Assembly: GCA_949358305.1 (NCBI GenBank)
Contig: OX442318.1
Span: 14,056,517 to 14,120,516 of the forward strand
Direction of reading: 5' to 3'
DNA length: 64,000 nucleotides
Source: Strigamia acuminata
Taxonomy: Eukaryota; Arthropoda; Chilopoda; Geophilomorpha; Linotaeniidae
Position numbers and translations under genes: made by a program
Notes under the pieces: model-generated
Database searches by the model: none
Told to the model about the DNA's origin: nothing
Seen by the model: the letters and a program-made list of their open reading frames with translations, nothing else
Part shown: positions 31,433 to 43,114 of the stretch, in pieces
Position numbering within the stretch: position 1 is the stretch's first letter
Layout of the letters: each line of letters begins with the position of its first letter

Positions 31433-31784
31433 CTATTCGTTAACGGTTGCTTGAGCGCCTTCCTCCATTTTATTTATTTTTTCTTTTAAATTTTCATTTT
31501 CTTCTTTCAGATCTACATTCTCTTCTCTTAAATCAGCAATATCTTCGTGAAGATTGCCAATTTCGTTACACAATGTAATAATTTCGTGGTTGGACTCTGC
31601 AACCTCAGCCTGGCAGTAAGTAACTCTTGTCTCAGCTGTCCCGTTTATCCCTGGACAAACACCCTCTCTTCTACCAGTTCCCGTCTTTGTTTTCGAAGGA
31701 AAAGACCTTTTTCATTTGTGGAAAGTATACTTCGTCGCTTTCTCCAGGACGTCGCGAAACATTGTTCTTCTCCTTCTCCGCCAT
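31433..31784 (-). other. Possible small coiled-coil protein gene or fragment
   Basis: A minus-strand ATG at 31784 begins MAEKEKNNVSRRPGESDEVY. A different frame further down ends at 31433 with a heptad-like leucine zipper (LHEDIADLREENVDLKEEN). The two parts are 1 nt out of frame, so this is a broken gene, an unresolved splice, or two unrelated ORFs. It lies about 350 bp left of the TTAA transposon and outside its TIRs. Confidence 0.3.
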
Positions 31785-31849
31785 TTTTTTTTCAGCACGT
31801 GACCGGATGCTAGGTGCGGTAACAAATGACCAAACCATTCCGTAGCAAC

Positions 31850-32132
31850 CATTCGTTCTATTTATTAATGGTCAGCGAAAATGCACCTGAAGTGAAGCAC
31901 TGGGCTGGACTGGGTACAAATTTAGTACCGGGAAATCTGGATGGGTCGGGCCACAGGGACAAATTAAGGTGGGCCAGGGACGGACCAGTGTGGGCCTGCC
32001 ACAGGCCACCAGGTCACAGGCCACTGGGAAACTCCCGGTAGCCCGCCGGGCCAGTCCCTCACTAGTGCAACCTGGCGATGAGAGATTCCACGCATTCATA
32101 ACGCACAGAGGTAAGGATGCCATTTGGCCCGA
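31850..32132. other. No gene recognised
   Basis: GC-richer flank of the transposon insertion with several GGCCAC/GGGCC words. No coding or structural signal stands out. Confidence 0.4.
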
Positions 32133-32648
32133 TTAAGGGGCTAGCCTACCCGCCATCTTGCCTGTTTTCTGATGCTACAAGGCGGTCTTAGTTTCGTCAT
32201 AGCTAAATGACTATTGCATATTTTTTTTTCTTTTTTTTTTTTCTAAATACTAATTAATAAACTGAATGTTTATATTATGTTACATTTGTGATATTTGTTC
32301 AATTTGTTTTTCAATCATTAAAATTAGAACATGATTTTAAAAAAAAAAATTTTATTTTTTTTAAAAATAGAAGTAATAGAAACCTAGATAAAACAATTTT
32401 ATATGTTGCATTAATTTTTATTTATGAAAATTTTTGAAATTGTTACTGTAAACTTGAAATTACGAAGCAAATGTTTTAGATGTGATTGTGCTGCCACCTA
32501 TTAGTGAAGTGTACCGATACACTACTTTAGCATGCGTAGGAATATGATTTAGTCACGTGATTTTTTAGTCATGTGATTTTTCAGTCATATGATTTCACAG
32601 ATCATTTTTTTTTCTTTTGATTCAATACGACCATTGCAATCATAAAAA

Positions 32649-35600
32649 ATGTCAAAAAGAAAAAGTACAAAAGCAAGAATCTGGCAAAGTGCTCGGCGAA
32701 AGAAGAGGACCTGTAACCACTTAAAAAAGTTTTATGGCTTACCAAAAACTAAAAAGTAATTTATTTATTTGAAATTTTATATTATTTTAATTCTGGGTCA
32801 TATTTTTGGATGTCGGGTCACTTTGGTGCCGATTATTTCGATGCCTAACCAAAAAAAACCCTAAATTTTCACCCAAATTTATTGATGGATTACTTCGGCG
32901 CCATCATTTCATCGTCAATCTCTTCGTCGCCAATCATTGCTTTGGCAATCACTTCGTCACCGCTCATTTCTTTGGCAATCACTTCGTCACCGCTCATTTC
33001 TTTGGCAATCACTACATTGACTGTCGGCCGTACGTTTTTGACTGTCGACCGTCAGCTTTCGACTGTCGGCCGTACGTTTTCGATGTCGGCCGTACGTTTT
33101 CGATGTCAGCCATACGTTTTCAACTGTTGGCCGACGACTGTCGGCCGTCAGCTGTCGCGGCATTTGTATATATATATTTTTTTTTATAAATTGTAATAAA
33201 AATCACGAAACAAAACATAAATTGCACAAATTGCAACACACACTCGGTGTATGGCAGCGATGGTCACGACAGCTGACTGCCGATTGGCGGGGAATTTGTT
33301 TGAGATTGGCGGGCCATACGTTTTCGACTGTTGGACGTCGACTGTCGACAGCTGTTTTTATGCACTTTTTGGCTAGTTTTCATGCGAGTTTTGGCCAGTT
33401 TTCATGCGACACGTTTTTCCGGCAAATTTTATAGGTGTTTGCAGGGGAATTTGAGGGGAATTTGTTTGAGATTGGCGGGGAATTTGTTGGAGATTGGCGG
33501 CAAATTTGACACGTTTTTGAGGGGAATTTGTTGGAGATTGGCGGCAAATTTGACACGTTTTTGAGGGAAATTTGTTTGAGATTGGCGGGGAATTTGTTTG
33601 AGATTGGCGGCAAATTTGACACGTTTTTGCGCAAATTTGACACGTTTTTGAGGGGAATTTGTTTGAGATTGGCGGCAAATTTGACACGTTTTTGAGGGAA
33701 ATTTGTTTGAGATTGGCGGGGAATTTGTTTGAGATTGGCGGCAAATTTGACACGAATTTGCGGCCGTACGTTTTCGATGTTGGCCATACGTTTTCGACTG
33801 TTGGACGTCGACTGTCGGCAGTCAGCTGTCGCGGCCATCAGCTGTCTACTGTCGGCCGGTTTTCTACTAATTTCCGTAAAAAAAAATTGCAAATGCATTT
33901 GTATATTTATATTTATAAATTTTAATAAAAATCACCAAACAAAACACAAATTGCACAAATTGCAACACACACGCGTTGTATGGCAGCGATGGTCACAACA
34001 GCTGTTTTCATGCGCTTTTTGGCCAATATTTATGCGATGTTTGACCACCAATTCTGGTGCGATTTTTGGGAATATTTTATACGATTTTTAGGCAAGACAG
34101 AAATAAAGATATAAAAATTTTGTCAAAGATTTTATTTGTTTTTGTACCAAATGTCATACGATTTTGGGCAAGATTTCTTCCAATTTTTGGCCATTTTTTA
34201 TGCGTTTCGGGTCTGTTTTCAGGCGCTTTTTGGCCAGTTTCAAAGCGATTTTTGGCCAATATTTATGAGATGTTTGGCAACAAATATGCTGTGAATATGC
34301 GGCAATAAGCCGTGAATTATTATTGGCAAGTAATCGTGTGATTTTGGGAATGATTTCAACCGATTTTGTACAAGATTTGTTGTGATTTTGTGCAAGATTT
34401 GTTGCGATTTTGGGTAGAATTTGTTGCGATTTTTGGCCAGATTATGTGCAATCTTGGGCCAGAGATTATGTGCCATCTTGGGCCAGTTTTGGTGCAATTT
34501 AGGCCAAGATTTGCTGCGATTTTGGGGAACTTCTTGCCCTTTATTGTTGGCAAGAAGTTGTACGATTATGGCAATGAAATTAGCTGTTTTGTGCAAAATT
34601 TTGTTCGATTTTGGCCAATAATTTAAACTATTTTTGGTCAATGTTTCTGAGATTTTGGGGACACTTTTATACAATTTTGGACCAGTTTTGGTTGAAATTT
34701 TGGGCCAGGTTAGGTGCGATTTTGGGTCGAATTTGGTACGATTTTGGGCCAGATTTGGTGCGATTTTATGCATTTGGACCAGTTTTGGTGGCAATTTTGG
34801 GCCAGATTAGGTGCGATTTTATGCAAGACAAATATAAAAATATAAAAACTTTAAAAATAATTGACCCAACATTAATTTGTATTTTAAAAAAAAATTAATA
34901 GTGAATTCGAGGATCCTGAAAGCATTGAAATTGATGGGCAGTCAGAAATGGATTCAATGCTACTGTCACATTTGAGTTTTCAAAATGAGAATACTCCAAT
35001 TGCAAATGAATGTGCTGTTGATCATGGAAGTGATCATTCATTTCAATTGCCAAATTCTACTGATGAATTTGACAGTGCACATCTTAAAATTGGAGAGTTA
35101 TGTTCAACACCTAGGCCTGGTCGAAATCAAGGAGGTGACTCTCCTATAGAGATGAATACACCAATCAGTGATGAAGTTGCTGGTTCATACAGCCAAGAAA
35201 GTGAAAGGTATTCATACATCACAAAGTCAATTCTTTTACTGTGTTACAAAATTATTTTTTTTCAGTTACTTGGGTCGACGTATTGTTGACATAGGACATG
35301 TATTTTCTGCTATCAAAACCATATCAGATCACGATCCATTTGACTGCTCATTTAAAGATATGGACCTTGTCAATGAAAGCAGGGAAGGGCTGCATACAGT
35401 TTGGACATTTGTGTGCAAACTGTGTAATTTACGTAAGAAGATACGGAGTGAACCCATCGATGATGGGAAAATGAATTCGAATGAATCTGCAGTTTCGGGA
35501 ATATTAACAACAGGAGGTGGCTATTCCCAATTAGAAGAAGTCCTGGCTGTGCTTGATGTGCCAGTTATGGCAAAACAAACATACAATAAGACTCAGGCAA

Positions 35601-37768
35601 CTCTGGGAAATGTGTATCAGAAAGCAGCAATGGAAGAAATGATTTCAGCTGGGAAAGAAGAAGCAGAACTTGCTACTGCAAGCAGTGATTTGGACACTGA
35701 TGGAATTCCACTGATAACTGTGATTGCTGATGGTTCTTGGGCAACTCGTTCTTACGGAACGAAATACAACTCTTCATCTGGCGTGGTAACAATCGGAAAT
35801 TTATTTTTTATACTTTTTTTAAAATTTCTTAATTTTTGCACATTTCAGGCAATAATAATGGGTGCCAGAACTAAAAAAATTCTGTTTGCTGCAATAAGGA
35901 ATAAGTACTGCTCGACTTGTACCTTTTATGACACAAAGCAAGAAACTACACCTGAACATCGATGTTACAAAAACTGGACAGGTAGTTCTGGTGGGATGGA
36001 AGCCGATGGAATTGTTGAAGGCTTTCAACGAAGTTTGGAAATGCATGGCGTCAGATTCGCTCGGCTTATCGGAGATGGAGATAGTAGTGTCTACAAAAGA
36101 CTTTTGGATGCAATGCCGTACGGACATGCTTTGATCATTGAAAAAATAGAATGTCGAAATCACATTCTGCGAAACTATTGTAATAAGATCAGAGATATTG
36201 CAGGCAACACCAAGCTGGGAACACCAGCACTACGACGAATTATTAGTGGACAAGTACTCCGTCTTAGAACTGCTGTGCAAAAAGCAGTTCAGTATCGAAA
36301 GCAACAAAATGAATTAACACTTTCTGAAAGAACACAATTACTGAAGAAGGATGTTAAAAATGGCCCGTATCACGTGTTTGGTGACCACACTAACTGTGCT
36401 AATTATTTTTGCTCTGGGCCAAAAGAAAGTGAAACAAACCTCGTACAGCAATTGTCAGCAACAGGACTTTTTTCAGAGATGCTAAAAGTAGTGGAAAGAG
36501 TGCATAATAATGCTTTTAGCTTAATCCACGATGTGACTAACAATATAGTGGAAAATGCGAATTCAGTAATAGCAAAGTTTATAGGAGGAAAACGAGTTAA
36601 CTTCAGTCGTGGGCACTCATACCAAAGTCGTTGTGAAGCTGCTGTAGTTTCAATCAACTCCAACAACAACCTACACGGCAGAGTTCATGAAGTGATGTTT
36701 AACCGCAGTCCTAGGAAATTCACTGCTTCATTTATTAGCAGACGTCAAGATAAAAAAAACTATAACATTGAAGCACGAAAGGCTGCTGCTCTGAAACCAC
36801 GAAAGAAAACTTCAAACATTCTACCAATGGGAGATGCAGATTATGGAAAGAATGCCCAACAACCTGACATGGACACCACAATCTATGAAGAGGAAAAAAA
36901 GAAGATACTGAAAAGTTTACAAGTCTCTTTAGATCAGAGGAACGACATAGAAAAGATAACTGTTGGTCAAGCCATGTCACCTGTTTGGCTGCAGGAACGA
37001 CAACGAAGATTGACAGCCTCAGTGTACGGAAAAATCTGTAAAATGAGGCCTTCAACTTCATGCAAAACCAATGTTCATACCATTTTATATTCTGCTGTAA
37101 AAACTCAGGGCATGCGTTATGGAAATGACAGTGAGCCATTTGCTATAGCAAAGTTTGAACAAGTGTATGGGTTGAAAACAATTGCATGTGGGCTATTTGT
37201 GGATCTGGAGAAGGGATACTTGGGAGCCAGTCCTGATGCCATAATTGGAACAGATGCAATTGTTGAAGTGAAGTGCCCATCATGTGCGAAGAATTTGACA
37301 CCTTTGCAGGCAGTTGAGGGAAAAAAAATCACTTACTGCTCAATTCAAAACGGCAAGCTATTCCTAAAACCGACCCATGAGTATTATTACCAAATTCAGG
37401 GACAGCTGCACATTACTAGAAAATTAAAGTGTTATTTTGTTTTATGGACACCTTTGGGAATGTCAGTTGAAGAAATTGTAAGAGATGACGCATTTTGGGA
37501 AAACAACATGAAGGAACAATTGGACAAATTTTATTTAAACTGTTTGTTGCCCGAAATTGTGGACCCCAGGCATACAAGGAATATGCCGATACGAGACCCT
37601 GACTATATTCTAAATGCTCAAACCAAACAGAAAGAAAATAAAAATATTGCATTACAAAAGAAAAGAAATCAAGACGAAATAATTGATGAGCAAACAGAAG
37701 AAAACAATCACCAAACAACGGGTAATGAAAATATACAGCCAAAGCAAGATAGGAAACGCAAAAAGTAA
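32649..37768 (+). CDS. Transposase fused to YqaJ-type exonuclease
   Basis: Four exons in agreeing phase: 32649-32755, 34902-35207, 35266-35785, 35849-37768, giving 950 residues. Introns are 2146, 58 and 63 nt with GT-AG ends. The N-terminus is basic (MSKRKSTKAR), followed by an acidic Ser-rich part and the family's GRRIVDI motif. The Mutator/Kolobok-like catalytic domain has D293 (ADGSW), D387/D389 (GDGDSS), C413-x-x-H416 (ECRNH) and E546 (IVENANS). The C-terminal YqaJ/lambda-exonuclease-like domain has RLTAS, SPD774, E784-x-K786 (VEVKCP) and Q826-x-Q828 (YYYQIQGQ). All expected catalytic residues are present and no stop interrupts it. A polyA signal is at 37786. The nuclease may process ends during transposition; that is inference. 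Confidence 0.85.
32885..33160 (+). repeat. Short tandem repeats in transposase intron 1 (blocks 1)
   Basis: About 27-30-bp units containing TTTGGCAATCACTTCGTCAC, followed by units built on GTCGGCCGTACGTTTTCGA. Confidence 0.8.
33186..34004 (+). repeat. Duplicated segment and tandem array in intron 1
   Basis: An 85-bp segment (AAATCACGAAACAAAACA ... TATGGCAGCGATGG) occurs at about 33186-33272 and again at about 33918-34004. Between them is an array of TTGTTTGAGATTGGCGG and AAATTTGACACGTTTTTG units (33297-33760). Antisense ORFs here are artefacts. Confidence 0.8.
34010..34830 (+). repeat. Left satellite arm of the transposon
   Basis: Degenerate units of about 22 bp on the pattern TGCGATTTTGGGCCAGATTT. 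At 34529-34560 lies a palindrome with arms AACTTCTTGCC and GGCAAGAAGTT. Confidence 0.85.
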
Positions 37769-37802
37769 AAATTGTAAAAATATCTAATAAAGTAATGGAA
37801 AT

Positions 37803-37950
37803 TCATAAATATTTTGAATAAATTCATTTCAAATTGTAAATATTTTGAATAAATTCATTTCAAATTGGAAATATTTTGAATAAATTTATTTCAAATTGTA
37901 AATATTTTGAATAAATTCATTTCAAATTGTAAATGTATCGAATAAACTCA
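37803..37950 (+). repeat. 31-bp tandem repeat after the transposase gene
   Basis: About 4.5 copies of a 31-bp unit (AAATATTTTGAATAAATTCA...), just downstream of the polyA signal. Confidence 0.85.
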
Positions 37951-37973
37951 CGTGAAATCATATAAATTATCAC

Positions 37974-38790
37974 AACTTCTTGCCAATAAGAATGGGCAAG
38001 AAGTTTCCCAAAAGTCGCAACAAATCGTTTCAAAATTGTACATAATCTGACCCAAATTTGCATCAAATCACGGCAAATTCACGGCAAATTCACGGCAAAT
38101 TCGCCGCAAATTCGCCCCAAATTTGCCACAAATTCACGGCAAATACGTCCCAAACTTGCCGCAAATTCGCCCCAAACTTGCCGCAAATTCGCCCCAAACT
38201 TGCCGCAAATTCGCCCCAAATTCGTCGCAAATTCGCCCCAAATTCGCCGCAAATTTGCCACAAATTCACGGCAAATTCGCTCCAAACTTGCCGCAAATTG
38301 GCCCCAAACTTGCCGCAAATTGGCCCCAAACTTGCCGCAAATTCGCCCCAAATTCGTCGCAAATTCGCCGCAAATTTGCCACAAATTCACGGCAAATACG
38401 TCCCAAACTTGCCGCAAATTCGCCCCAAACTTGCCGCAAATTCGCCCCAAACTTGCCGCAAATTCGCCCCAAACTTGCCGCAAATTCGCCGCAAATTCGC
38501 CGCAAATTCGCCGCAAATTCGCCGCAAATTTGCAGCAAATTCGCCCCAAACTTGCCGCAAATGCGCCCCAAATTCATCGCAAATTTGCCACAAATTCGCC
38601 CCAAATACGTCCCAAACTTGCCGCAAATTCGTCCCAAATTCGCCGCAAATTCAAAGTAAACTTGCCCTAAATTCACAGCAAATATTCCGCAAATTCACAG
38701 CAAATTTTCCGCAAATTCACGATAAATTTGCCAGAAAATCACGGCAAATACACAGCAAAGTTGTGCAAATTCACGACTATTTGCCAATAA
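37974..38790 (+). repeat. Right satellite arm of the transposon
   Basis: Begins with the same AACTTCTTGCC...GGCAAGAAGTT palindrome as the left arm, then about 35 units on the pattern GCCGCAAATTCGCCCCAAAC. The reverse complement of this unit resembles the left-arm unit (roughly two thirds alike by eye), so the two arms form an inverted pair. Long ORFs in all frames come from the repeat. Confidence 0.85.
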
Positions 38791-39112
38791 TAATTGTAAT
38801 TAACCTTTGAAAAAATCAAAATTATTACATTAAATTTTTTTTATTAAAATCTATTTTTTTTTATCACAACTGAAAAATCAAAATTCTGGCCAAAAGTTTA
38901 TTCTGAATAGCATTTATTTATTTTTTAAATAAAAAACACTTGACCCCTTTAATACCCACAACCCCTTTTAATTCCAAGAAAGGATTAAGTTGGAACCCCT
39001 TTTATGCACTACTTTCTAGTGTGTGATAATATTGTAGGTGATTTGGTTTTAGTAATCAGCGCCATCTATTGACCAAAACATGTCAAAATAATAAGGTAGG
39101 CTAGCCCCTTAA

Positions 39113-40281
39113 TATTAATTAATTAAACTCCATACTAAAGAGGAGAAGTCAGTCTCTGCGTGAGAGTTAGCACTTCCGGAAGTGTAACTTTTTTCGTAAT
39201 GCCGGAACCGGAAATGCTTCATTTTTTGTGGTTTTTTTCTGAAAGTGGCGCCACCTGTTGGCGGTATCTTCCGGTAATGTGTAACGTCAAGATGGCCACC
39301 AATTTCAACACTTCCTGTTTTGTCATTTTTTTTTTTAAATAAATTCTATTGATTTTTCAATCAAAACTACCAATTTCCATTGTATTTGAGTGTTTCAGCA
39401 ATTAGTATGCTGAAGCAGTACAACCATAGATACTATCAGTTTGGCTTATATAGTGGGATGTTGGTGAGATGTAATAGAACGGTGCGTCGTATGTTCACCT
39501 GATGAATAAATTGTTTAAAACGACTTTTCAGTTTGGAAATTAGATTATTCCGGTCTATTTTTACGTTTTCTACTTATTAATGAAGAGAAAACAAACATTA
39601 ATTATTGTTAAAAGGGAGAAAAGGCGAAATTACGGCAATTTATGTAGACCGCAGCGCCACCTGACGGGAGCCGTTCGTACCAATAGTCCTGTAATGTTCG
39701 CTTCGATTCGTTTTTTGACCTTTTCTACGTCGAAAAAAGATTTATACATTCTGAAACCAAGACCATTGGAAAGAGGGGACAATTTCACATCAGGCTGTAT
39801 ATTTTTTATTTCCATTCGGGTGAAAAAAGTACCGATTCAGGGCGATTTTAGCGGGTGCCCGAATGGAAATTCAGGCCTAAATGTTCGTCCCGTATCGTTT
39901 TTTATTGTTTTCTATGTCAAGATGAGGTCCGAAAATTCTGGAACTAAGCTCATTTTGAAGAGGAGACAATTCTGCACAAGCCTGTATATTTTACTTTTTG
40001 ATTCGGGCGAGGAAAAGTGCCGATTCGGGCCATCTTAGCGGGCGACCGATTGAAAAATTTATGCAAAATTTAAATTTCACCATGTAAAAACCCAAAATTT
40101 GTAAAATTCACCAAAAAAAATGTTTGAAACATGTTTCCAGAGTAGAAAATTCCGCTGAAAACGATGGTGGCAATAACTTTTTGATCTGACTTATGGTTGG
40201 CGTTTAATTTGAAAAAAACAAACTTTTTTGGGTAATTTTATCCAAAAAATTGAAAAAAGTGATTGCATAATAAAACAAAAC
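39113..40281. other. Non-coding, with a diverged tandem duplication
   Basis: About 170-190 bp around 39690-39865 recur diverged at 39885-40050 (shared CTGTATATTTT, CCGATTC and TTAGCGGG words). No gene is recognised. Confidence 0.5.
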
Positions 40282-40440
40282 AAAATAGCGGGTAAATCGG
40301 AGAAAATAGCGGGTTAATATGGGAAAATAGCGGGTAAAAACATAAAATAGCGGGTAAAAACATAAAATAGCGGGTAAAAACACAAAATAGCGGGTAAAAA
40401 CATAAAATAGCGGGTAAAAACATAAAATAGCGGGTAAAAA
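40282..40440 (+). repeat. 20-bp tandem repeat
   Basis: About eight copies of AAAATAGCGGGTAAAAACAT, the first two slightly different. Confidence 0.9.
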
Positions 40441-40462
40441 AAACATTTGGTTGAGTGAATTG

Positions 40463-40774
40463 GTACGGCGACTATTCATCGCGCGACCATTCATCGGCGC
40501 TAAGTCATCGCGCGGCCAACTCATCGCGTGACCAACTCATCGCGTGACCAACTCACGACAAGTTGGCTCAAAGAAGTGGTTTGCATAAAAAAACCAGCAA
40601 GGTGAGGTTCGCGGGGGGTCAAGGGGGGGCGCAGCCCCCCCTTGTTAGCCCTTCTTGGGGTTTTAGTGTTATTATTAGTGCCGTTTTATGTCGCGATGAG
40701 TTGGCTGCGCGATGACTTAGCCGCGCGATGACTTAGCGCCGATGAATGGTCGCGCGATGAATAGTCGTGGATTC
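40463..40774. mobile_element. MITE with 48-bp TIRs and 9-bp target duplication
   Basis: AGTGAATTG occurs at 40454-40462 and 40775-40783. Inside, exact 48-bp inverted arms (CGACTATTCATCGCGCGACC...) start 6-7 bp from each end and carry repeated CATCGCGCG words. An internal hairpin AAGGGGGGG-CGCAG-CCCCCCCTT lies near 40620. No coding capacity. Confidence 0.75.
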
Positions 40775-40799
40775 AGTGAATTGTGATGTAATTTCATCA

Positions 40800-41110
40800 C
40801 AATTATTCAAAATGCCGGATCTATGCGGGGTCTATGCGGGTTTATGCGGGTCTTTGCGGGTGGCTGCAGTGGCATTTGGGTTTTGGTCTGGTTTGGTTTG
40901 GGCCAAAATTGTATTGGCTGCATTGGCGTTGGGTTTTGGTTAAATTTTGGGTTTGATTGTGTTTGGGTATTGGCCGGATTGGCGTTGGGTTTGATTCTGT
41001 TTTGGTTTGGTGTGGTTTGGATTTGGGTTGCATTTTTGTGTGGTTTATGCAAAAATGTATTTTTACATTTGTTTGATCTATGGTTTTGAGTGATTTATGG
41101 CTCTGCGGGT
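40800..41110. repeat. G/T-rich low-complexity DNA
   Basis: Repeats of TATGCGGG and then GGTTTGG/TTGGGTTT words; ORFs on both strands are compositional. Confidence 0.6.
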
Positions 41111-41360
41111 GAACAGCTAGTTTTCCATACTAATATCTTTTAATCATTTGTGAAAACTTTAATGTAAAAAAACACAAAAAAAAAAAAAACGTTTTTAATA
41201 TAAACTTGCACACCTTTTTCAAGTTCAAACCTTTCGGCCATTTTTTTTTCAGACACTATTCACATGACAAATAAACGGCACATTTTAAACGACAAGCAAA
41301 AAATATTATGTACAGACCTATTAATTACAACAAAAAATGTAGGCAAACGATTTTCAACAA

Positions 41361-41640
41361 TTAGAACTGAGATCGAACCACGATTTCGGCTCTAGCATTG
41401 ACAGCGGCAAGTTGGGCCAACCACAACGTTGACCCAACTCTCTCCCGACAAACGATTAAATCCAGATCGCAATTCCCAACAACAGCCACTCTATCTCCAA
41501 ACAACCGTACCACTTTCCTCCATTCCCCATTAACAAACAAATAGGGACACAGCATACAGCTTACCTTAGCAGCGACTCGCCATTTATACCTTAGATTCAC
41601 CATTTCCGTATTCGGTTTTTCGACTTCTTTTCACGTAGCC
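41361..41640 (-). other. Possible first exon of an unknown gene
   Basis: A minus-strand ATG near 41600 begins MVNLRYKWRVAAK and meets a GTAAGC donor. A GC-richer 5' region with an out-of-frame ATGGCGGCGGCTACG lies upstream. Reading on through the donor gives 80 codons. No second exon was found; the gene would continue left. Confidence 0.3.
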
Positions 41641-41959
41641 GCCGCCATATTTCGCACTCGAACCTCGGTTCAACTTAAAATAAATCTTCCCGTTCGAAAC
41701 TAAAATAATAGTTTGACCACATTTTTTATGTTAAACCGCAACTTCTTCCATTTCCGTATGGCGAAATTGAAAACCGGGAATACGAAAATACAGCTCGTTG
41801 CCGTCGATAAAACCCGACACTTTTTCGAATAAACTAATGTGCTAAAGATGAAACTTGTGACTGGGCATACAATGCTGCATCTACAGTAGTCATGCGCCGC
41901 AGTTTTAAAAAAGATTACGGTAAATCAAATGAAGAAATACAACTGTTTTAAGTCATTTC

Positions 41960-43114
41960 TTTATTAAATATACACTTTTTGAAGTTGGTGCTAAGTATTG
42001 AAAAATGACAAACAAATAAAAACAGCTTGATTGGATACACTTTAATTAAACAATAAAAAAAAATAGTGAATTAAAAATCCTACTTCAATCACAAATCAAT
42101 TCTGATTTACAAAATTACTGTATCAAATACTTCAGTAACAGTAAATCAAAGCAAAAGGGTCACACACGAGAATTAAAACCAAAAAAATACATTTGTACTC
42201 CCTATTTTATGTTTTTTTTTTTCATTTTGAAGATAAATTAAATTATACATTCACTTTTGGCGGGTATAGTTTAAGCAGCAGGGGTATATAAAAATGTGGC
42301 TGCCTTACACAAAACGCGTTTAAAAATTTTGAGATTCAAAGTTTTACTTTTTTTTTAAAGCCAGAAAAAACATGTCTTGGAACCAAATAATAAAAAATAA
42401 ATCCTTCATGCTTCACTCATGACCTGTAATGCACTTGCCATCAAAATACAGACTTTTCATTTCGCTGTAACCGTTTAGAAAATATTTGACTTTGCGGAAA
42501 AATAACGTAAACTGCAATACTAAAAAAATAAACTGCACTCGAGTTCACCCTCAAAAATCAATGGACAAATGGTTATATCAATTTAATAAAAATTGTGGCC
42601 TTGGAAAGAAAAATTTACAAAAATTAAAAAAAAAAACAATCTAAAAAAAATTATACATTAAATATCTAAAAAATTAGAAGAAAAAATCATCTAAAAATGG
42701 AATGAATTCTCATTGGTACAGTTTAAACAGAAGCATTCCTGAGAATCAATTTCAAAAGTACAATTACAACATTTCCATGTAACTCAACAATAAAATGAAC
42801 TAATCAAACAGATGTATATACATGCAAGATAGGCCTAGGCAAGATCACCAAAAATGAAATTACATTAAAAAAAATGACGTTTCTTCTTTTTTTTCCAATT
42901 AAAATCAATGAAAAATGAATAAATTTCAAAAGTTAAAATAAAAAAAAATTCATGAAATTGTCTTCATGTTGAAAACAACACATTAGTTTCATCTATTGTC
43001 CTGCAATTGCACAAAAGATGCACAGGTTTGGGAGGCAGCAAAATGCACTAACAGCGCATGGACTTTTTTCTTCGTATCTTCTTTCGCTTATAAATTAAAA
43101 ATCTTCATTTGCTT
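41960..43114 (-). other. 3' UTR of the Fas2 transmembrane isoform
   Basis: AT-rich sequence after the stop at 43115-43117. An AATAAA on the minus strand at 41960-41965 is a reasonable polyadenylation signal, giving a UTR of about 1.15 kb. The extent is inferred. Confidence 0.45.

Larger units (their letters stand above)
32137..39108 (+). mobile_element. Kolobok-like DNA transposon, apparently complete
   Basis: TTAA flanks both ends (32133-32136 and 39109-39112) and the termini are exact 14-bp inverted repeats GGGGCTAGCCTACC. Inside are one four-exon transposase gene and several satellite blocks, some arranged as inverted subterminal arms. TTAA duplication together with a D-D-E transposase that has a C-x-x-H motif points to Kolobok; piggyBac also uses TTAA, but its transposase is different. 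Length is 6972 bp. Confidence 0.85.

Noticed and set aside
33373-33898. Antisense ORFs with QTNSPPISNKF repeats
   Set aside because: Repeat translation inside the transposase first intron.
38058-38810. Six overlapping ORFs up to 250 codons rich in PQIRxKFAAN
   Set aside because: Frame-free translations of the 22-24-bp satellite arm of the transposon.
32137-39108. piggyBac assignment from the TTAA sites
   Set aside because: The transposase has the C-x-x-H and ENAN-type Glu of the Kolobok/Mutator-like group and no piggyBac domain features.
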